A program made the translations under genes and the position numbers. A model generated the notes under the pieces. It saw nothing but the letters and a program-made list of their open reading frames with translations, was not told the origin of the DNA and made no database searches. This document shows, one piece after another, positions 6,495-10,144 of a stretch of 10,144 nt of DNA (the first letter of the stretch is position 1; each line of letters opens with the position of its first letter). This DNA comes from Oscillospiraceae bacterium (lineage in GTDB: Bacteria > Bacillota_A > Clostridia > Oscillospirales > Oscillospiraceae). The stretch spans positions 1 through 10,144 of the forward strand of contig JAFZOC010000132.1 in assembly GCA_017550765.1 (NCBI GenBank). Direction: 5' to 3'.

Positions 6495-7970
6495 TCACTG
6501 CTCTGCCTTGCCATAGCGGCCATATGCGCCATAGCGTCCGTAATTCCCGTAACGGCCATAGCGACCGTAGCGGCCGTAACCACCGTAGCCGCCGATGGTC
6601 CTGCGCGCTCCGGGAAGGGTCTTGACCTGGTTCAGGATGCAGCCGGAGAATTTGCCATGGCAGTCCCGAAGAGCGTCGATGGCGTCGTTCAGGTCCTCGG
6701 CCAGGACCGTATCGTATTTGACCACCAGGATGCTCATGTCCGAAAGATCCGCCAGGACCTCCGCGTCTGCCATCAGGGACATGGGCGGGGAGTCGATGAT
6801 GACGAAATCGAAGTGGTCGCGCACCACGGCGAGGAGGCGTGACATGTATTCGGAGGACACGATATCGGTGGAGTTGGTGTAGTTGCGTTTGTTGAGCAGC
6901 AGATCCAAGTCCCGATCCTCGTCGTAGATCATCGCTTCACCCAAGGTGGCCTGGCCCATCAGCAGCGAGCCCAAGCTGGCCTTCAGCTTGGTATCCTTGT
7001 CCAGGAACAAGGTCTGCTGGGTGGGGCGACGCAGGTCGCCGTCGATCAGCAGGACTTTATAGCCCTGCTGCACCAGTGTCAGGGCCAGGTTGGCTGAGAC
7101 CGTGGATTTGCCCTCATGCTCCTGGACGCTGGTCACCAGGATCGTCTTGGCGCCGAGGCGATGGCCCTGGGAGGAGACGTGCGCGGCGATCTTTTTATAT
7201 CGCTCTACGAATTCGAACTTGGCGGAGAGCTCTGTGACCAGATGCTTCTTGGGTCTGCGCTTGAGCCAGTCGCTCACGGTGTGGTAGCGCTCCTCGCTGT
7301 GGAGCATGCCCAGCGACTTGGCATCCAGCTTGCTCTCCAGGTCTTTTTCGCTCTTGATCGTCTCCTTGCGATAAGACAGGAACATGAAGACCAGCGCGAT
7401 GGCCAAAAAGCTCAGGATGAACGCCTTTCGCGTTTGTCCGCTGGCCGAGAAGGACGCGTCCGCTTTGGTAGGCACCGTCGGATCCTGCAGGACCTCCATG
7501 ACCATATCGCCCGAGACGAACTGGGTCAGATCGCTCACATTGTCCATGATGGACCGGGTGATGCGGTAGGTGTTCTCCGGTGTGTCTGCTGTCACACGCA
7601 GGGTCATCAGGTTGGTGCCGCTGATGACCTTTGCCGCCGTCGTTGCCCGGAAAGAGCTCATGCCCAGGTCCTGACAGACCTTCTTCTTCAGCAGGTTGCT
7701 GTTAAGGATGTTCGAAAAGCTGCTGGCCATGGTGGACGCCGCGGAAAGATTGGAGTAGGCGTAGTTGCTGGAGGTCCTGGAGGTCACGACAAAGGTGGCT
7801 GTCGTGGTATAGGTGCTGCGGAAATCTGCCCGGACCGACATGTTCACGATCATCGCCACTGCGATGGCGCCCAGCAGGATCGCCCAGAGGCTCCTCAGCG
7901 TGTCCCGCAGGATGCTGTATAGGTCTACTCGCTCCAGCAGGGACGAGAGATCCTGTTTGTTCTCATTCAT
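6495..7970 (-). CDS. Fused Wzz-like chain-length determinant and tyrosine autokinase (BY-kinase), first copy
   Basis: This 491-residue protein has a membrane helix near 28-44, an extracellular loop to about 181, a second helix at 182-200, and then a BY-kinase domain. Walker A is TSVQEHEGKST (280-290), with His285 where Gly is most frequent (GEGKS). Walker A' is LLIDGDLRRP (307-316) and Walker B is FVIIDSPP (389-396). The oligomerisation motif is degenerate: Glu256, Lys259, Ala262 in place of E-x2-R-x2-R. The C-tail is strictly periodic, with tyrosines at 462, 465, 468, 471, 474, 477, 480, 483 and 486. Start ATG 7970-7968 has GGAGGG (7977-7982) 6 nt before it, inside the end of the upstream gene (gap 2 bp). 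Sequence divergence from the next kinase shows an old duplication or separate recruitment. It probably acts with that kinase and the CpsB phosphatase in a phosphorylation cycle at the membrane. Confidence 0.92.
   Translation of the reverse strand: MNENKQDLSSLLERVDLYSILRDTLRSLWAILLGAIAVAMIVNMSVRADFRSTYTTTATFVVTSRTSSNYAYSNLSAASTMASSFSNILNSNLLKKKVCQDLGMSSFRATTAAKVISGTNLMTLRVTADTPENTYRITRSIMDNVSDLTQFVSGDMVMEVLQDPTVPTKADASFSASGQTRKAFILSFLAIALVFMFLSYRKETIKSEKDLESKLDAKSLGMLHSEERYHTVSDWLKRRPKKHLVTELSAKFEFVERYKKIAAHVSSQGHRLGAKTILVTSVQEHEGKSTVSANLALTLVQQGYKVLLIDGDLRRPTQQTLFLDKDTKLKASLGSLLMGQATLGEAMIYDEDRDLDLLLNKRNYTNSTDIVSSEYMSRLLAVVRDHFDFVIIDSPPMSLMADAEVLADLSDMSILVVKYDTVLAEDLNDAIDALRDCHGKFSGCILNQVKTLPGARRTIGGYGGYGRYGRYGRYGNYGRYGAYGRYGKAEQ
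6513..6587 (-). repeat. (Tyr-Gly-x) 9-nt coding repeat, tail of the first kinase
   Basis: Nine Tyr-Gly-x units are encoded by consecutive 9-nt units of the form TAx GGx xxx. Period is exact and third residues are mostly Arg (also Gly, Asn, Ala, Lys). In-frame slippage would add or remove one Tyr per unit without a frameshift. Confidence 0.85.
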
Positions 7971-7972
7971 CT

Positions 7973-8857
7973 TCAGCCCTCCACCACGACGATCAGAGTC
8001 GTCGTTCCGAAGTCTGTCCGGTAGGTCCCGCCGACTGCATCCGATGTAGCCCTGGTCAGCCGATATGTGACCCTGTATACGCCTGGGACGTTGTAGTTCG
8101 CGTTGTTGTCCATGATCTTGACGTCCTTATCGGGGTCGAATTTCAGGTCGGAGAACTTGCGGACGTTCCCAGCCATCCAGACCCCGGTCAGATAGGAGCG
8201 CAGGTCCGGCTTCTCCCCCGCTTTCACGTAGATGATATAGTCGCTCAGCGCCGGCGAGGCCTTCGAATAGGTGTCGAAGTCCTCAAAAGTCGCGGTGAGC
8301 TGCAGAGACGCATTGTCTCCGGCGCTGTTGGTGACCTGGATGTTCACTTTCTGGTTGCTCACGGACTCGCTCGCAGTCTCGGTATTGCCGAACGTGATCT
8401 TGATCTGGGGGGTGATGTTGCCATCCAGGCAGTCTTCCGCGCGGATATGGCGCAGATAGTCATACGTGGAGTTGCCCGCGACGAAGCGGAAGGGCTCCGT
8501 CATGACGAAATGCGGGCTGTGGTAGTCCGTATAGATCAGCTCGCGGGAATAGGTCCCCACGTTGTTGTTGGCGTCGAAGGCTGCATAGGAGATGCGCCGG
8601 GTATCCTTCGCGATGAATTTGGACAGCGAGACCACCACCAGGCTGTCGGTCACATCCCCGTCCAGGTTGTCCGTGGCCGTCATGCCCTCCATCAGTTCCT
8701 TGTCGGTGACGGACACGCTGACATGCATCACGTCAGACTGGGCCGTGATCTCCGGGGCAGTATAGTCAGAGGTCAGGTATTCATGGATGTTCGTGATCAT
8801 GAACACCGCAAAGACCACCAAGAAAAAGACCAAGAGCAAGATCTTCAATCTTCTCAC
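7973..8857 (-). CDS. Membrane-anchored extracellular protein with Ig-like (DUF5011-type) domains
   Basis: This 294-residue protein has a short basic N-terminus, one hydrophobic helix (about 5-23) with no obvious cleavage site or lipobox, and then an extracytoplasmic region. Two segments resemble bacterial Ig-like DUF5011 repeats: about 33-110, with ATDNLDGDVT and FDANNNVGTY; and about 114-192, with AEDCLDGNITP and NSAGDNASLQL. Each has the D-x-LDG-x-(V/I)-T start and a (D/N)-x-(A/N)-(G/N)-(N/D) turn. A third beta-rich part (about 205-294) contains NVPGVYRVTYRLTR. The start is GTG (8857-8855), preceded by AGGAGG (8868-8873) with a 10-nt spacer. It lies 32 bp after cpsB and 2 bp before the first kinase gene, so it is in the operon. 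A structural role at the polymerisation/export complex, or glycan binding outside the cell, is inferred from context only; no catalytic motif is visible. Confidence 0.85.
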   Translation of the reverse strand: MRRLKILLLVFFLVVFAVFMITNIHEYLTSDYTAPEITAQSDVMHVSVSVTDKELMEGMTATDNLDGDVTDSLVVVSLSKFIAKDTRRISYAAFDANNNVGTYSRELIYTDYHSPHFVMTEPFRFVAGNSTYDYLRHIRAEDCLDGNITPQIKITFGNTETASESVSNQKVNIQVTNSAGDNASLQLTATFEDFDTYSKASPALSDYIIYVKAGEKPDLRSYLTGVWMAGNVRKFSDLKFDPDKDVKIMDNNANYNVPGVYRVTYRLTRATSDAVGGTYRTDFGTTTLIVVVEG

Positions 8858-8867
8858 GAGTTGCGCG

Positions 8868-8873
8868 CCTCCT
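8868..8873 (-). promoter_or_regulatory. Ribosome binding site supporting a GTG start
   Basis: AGGAGG lies 10 nt before GTG 8857-8855. No in-frame ATG or other start with better spacing is found nearby, and the basic, hydrophobic N-terminus begins directly at this GTG. Confidence 0.6.
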
Positions 8874-8889
8874 GTTGCTCGAATATCGC

Positions 8890-9639
8890 TTACCAGAACG
8901 GGATCGGCTCATATCCCAGCAGCTCCCTCCCGCTCAGGATGCGTGCCGGGTCTTCTTCCAGGAGCAGCCTGCGATAGGCCTCTCCGTACTCTTCTATCAG
9001 ATACCAGCTCACTTCGCTCATGTGCGTGCTGCGCTGGATGGGGCTGTGGGCGTCGCTGGCCACGCAGGCAGCCAGACCATGCTGCAGCAGGAGCTCCGAT
9101 GTGTGCTTCGGCCCAGGCCCGAAACGCCCCAGGATGCTGCCCTTGTTCAGCTGGAGCCCGTATCCTGCCGTACACCACTCGTAGGCCAGCTGGGGATCGT
9201 CCTGGATAAAAATGTAGCGCTCGGGGTGCGCCACGATCGGCAGGAAGCCCAGGGAGCGGCAGCGATGCAAGATCGCCTCGCAGAAGCCGGGGTCTTCCCG
9301 GAACGAGAACTCCACCAGGAAATAGCGGGTGCCGTTCAGGGTCCAGACCTTGCCGTCCCGCAGGAGCTGCGGCAGCTCCGGGGTGGCGTAGATCTCCGCG
9401 CCTCTGCAGAGCTTCACCGGGATCCCGGCCTTCTCGCGGGCCGCGTCCAGTCGGGCGAAACGCTGTTCCAGATCGGGGCCGGCGTAATTCTCGAACTCGC
9501 CGGGGATGTTGCAGTGCGGCGTCGCCACCAGGGTCGTCACGCCGCTCTCCGCGGCCATCAACAGGAGCTCCAGCGAATCGTCCATGCTCGCAGAGCCGTC
9601 GTCGATCCCCGGGATGATGTGGCTGTGGATGTCGATCAT
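8890..9639 (-). CDS. cpsB: PHP-family tyrosine-protein phosphatase CpsB/CapC/YwqE
   Basis: This 249-residue protein matches the length and motif order of the manganese-dependent CpsB/CapC/YwqE phosphatases. Metal-binding motifs: MIDIHSHIIPGIDDG at the N-terminus, ATPH (39-42), Glu82 in RGAEIYATPEL, HPER (138-141) and SDAH (195-198). In characterised homologues the enzyme dephosphorylates the C-terminal tyrosine cluster of the cognate CpsD/CapB kinase, and so sets polysaccharide length and amount. Here its presumed substrates are the Tyr-rich tails of the two kinases encoded in the same operon. ATG 9639-9637 overlaps the TGA of the upstream ABC remnant by 4 bp. The nearest ribosome-like sequences are off-optimal (GAGGT at 3 nt, AGGAG at 11 nt), which fits translational coupling. 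It is a cytoplasmic enzyme with no signal peptide. Confidence 0.94.
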   Translation of the reverse strand: MIDIHSHIIPGIDDGSASMDDSLELLLMAAESGVTTLVATPHCNIPGEFENYAGPDLEQRFARLDAAREKAGIPVKLCRGAEIYATPELPQLLRDGKVWTLNGTRYFLVEFSFREDPGFCEAILHRCRSLGFLPIVAHPERYIFIQDDPQLAYEWCTAGYGLQLNKGSILGRFGPGPKHTSELLLQHGLAACVASDAHSPIQRSTHMSEVSWYLIEEYGEAYRRLLLEEDPARILSGRELLGYEPIPFW

Positions 9640-10025
9640 AGGACCTCACGCTCCTGCGTCTCCGCCCTGACCGTGGCGGACCGTTCACGACCGCGCTCTT
9701 CCACTGTGACCTGCGTGCCGCTCACCCGATAGACCCGGTCACAGACGTCCAGCACCGAAGGCCGGTGGGTCGTGACGATGCAGGTCTTGTTGGGGCAGCG
9801 CCGGACGATGTTCTGCAGGACCTTGCGCTCGGTCTCGGTGTCCAGGGCAGAAGTCGCCTCGTCCAGCAGGAGGATCGGCGCATCCCGCAAGATCGCGCGG
9901 GCGATGGAGATCCGCTGCGCCTGTCCCTCGGAGATGCCCTTCCCGTGCTCGCGCAGTTTGCTGTTGATTCCGTTGGGGAGCTTCGCGACCAGGTCCCAGG
10001 CGCAGGCGACTTCGACGCGCTCCAT
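9636..10025 (-). pseudogene. C-terminal remnant of an ABC-transporter ATPase (N-terminus missing)
   Basis: The 129 codons from ATG 10025 carry the rear half of an exporter-type ATPase: VACAWDLVAKLPNGI, signature ISEGQAQRISIARA (from residue 31), Walker B ILLLDE (51-56), D-loop SALD (59-62) and H-loop His87. The signature has ISEGQ rather than LSGGQ; SEGQAQR variants occur in a recognised group of Gram-positive exporters. Walker A, the Q-loop and the membrane domain are absent. The frame stays open to the window's end, but its translation there (for example VRGIFHVLGTVAVVEPARH) shows no Q-loop region, so homology stops near 10030. It cannot bind ATP normally as it stands. The 4-bp overlap with cpsB implies that an intact ABC gene once headed this operon. 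Alternatives are a contig or assembly join, or a remnant kept as a translated leader for cpsB. Confidence 0.7.
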
Positions 10026-10028
10026 GGC

Positions 10029-10144
10029 ATGACGCGCCGGTTCAACTACAGCAACCGTCCCGAGAACGTGGAATATACCGCGTACGCCGTGCTGGAGGAC
10101 GGGCGCGCGAAGCTGAAGGTGGCGGTCGACAGGCTGGTTGGAAC
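10029..10144 (+). CDS. Start of an unidentified plus-strand gene, runs off the right edge
   Basis: From ATG 10029 the plus frame is open to the edge (38 complete codons) and reads MTRRFNYSNRPENVEYTAYA, then VLEDGRAKLKVAVDRLVG. Third codon positions are almost all G or C while the composition stays protein-like, which is what real genes here look like; the minus frame over the same bases does not show this. No ribosome site is visible and the bases just upstream belong to the ABC remnant, so the true start is uncertain and may have been lost at the junction. I do not recognise the family. Confidence 0.35.
   Translation, partial: MTRRFNYSNRPENVEYTAYAVLEDGRAKLKVAVDRLVG

Noticed and set aside
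4947..7970. Possibility that the two P-loop proteins are ParA/MinD partition ATPases
   Set aside because: Two flanking membrane helices, the Walker A' D-(L)-R-(N/R)-P motif, C-terminal tyrosine clusters and the cpsB neighbour all identify tyrosine autokinases.
8909..9688. Minus-strand open frame of 259 codons overlapping cpsB in another frame
   Set aside because: Its translation is Arg/Pro/Gly-rich shadow sequence; the overlapping frame has all CpsB metal-binding motifs.

Overview
The window looks like part of a GC-rich (roughly 60 % by eye) bacterial chromosome with a Gram-positive type of polysaccharide-control module. The evidence is a PHP-type CpsB/CapC/YwqE tyrosine phosphatase next to chain-length-determinant/tyrosine-kinase proteins with short extracellular loops. 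A GC-rich Clostridia lineage (Lachnospiraceae-like) or Coriobacteriia would fit, but no marker gene settles the taxon. Every confidently called gene is on the minus strand, so transcription runs right to left.

Right block (10030 to 4836), the capsule/exopolysaccharide control operon. In order of transcription it holds: the C-terminal part of an ABC-transporter ATPase whose front is missing; cpsB, overlapping it by 4 bp; a membrane-anchored protein of Ig-like beta-sandwich domains; and two tandem bacterial tyrosine kinases, each fused to its Wzz-like membrane domain. Each kinase ends in a tyrosine-rich tail, and in the first of them the tyrosines fall exactly every third residue. The kinases and phosphatase should form a phosphorylation cycle controlling chain length and export. 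The Ig-like protein is the likely uncharacterised extracytoplasmic partner. The operon ends before a perfect 28-bp stem with a 4-nt loop (4836-4895). No glycosyltransferase, flippase or polymerase is in view. The last ~115 bases (10029-10144) read better as a different gene on the plus strand, so a rearrangement or assembly junction lies near 10025-10035.

Middle (4104 to 4835): about 730 bases with no supportable gene. Visible structure is limited to two decamer duplications and a few short palindromes. At its left edge is a good minus-strand promoter (TTGGCA, 17 bp, extended -10 TTTAAT).

Left block (4053 to 1), a second operon driven by that promoter. Two half-size ABC exporters overlap by 4 bp and probably form a heterodimer. 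They are followed after 12 bp by a hydrolase of the pectin-acetylesterase/Notum family, which runs off the left edge. The tight packing suggests that the exporter and the esterase act on the same unknown product.
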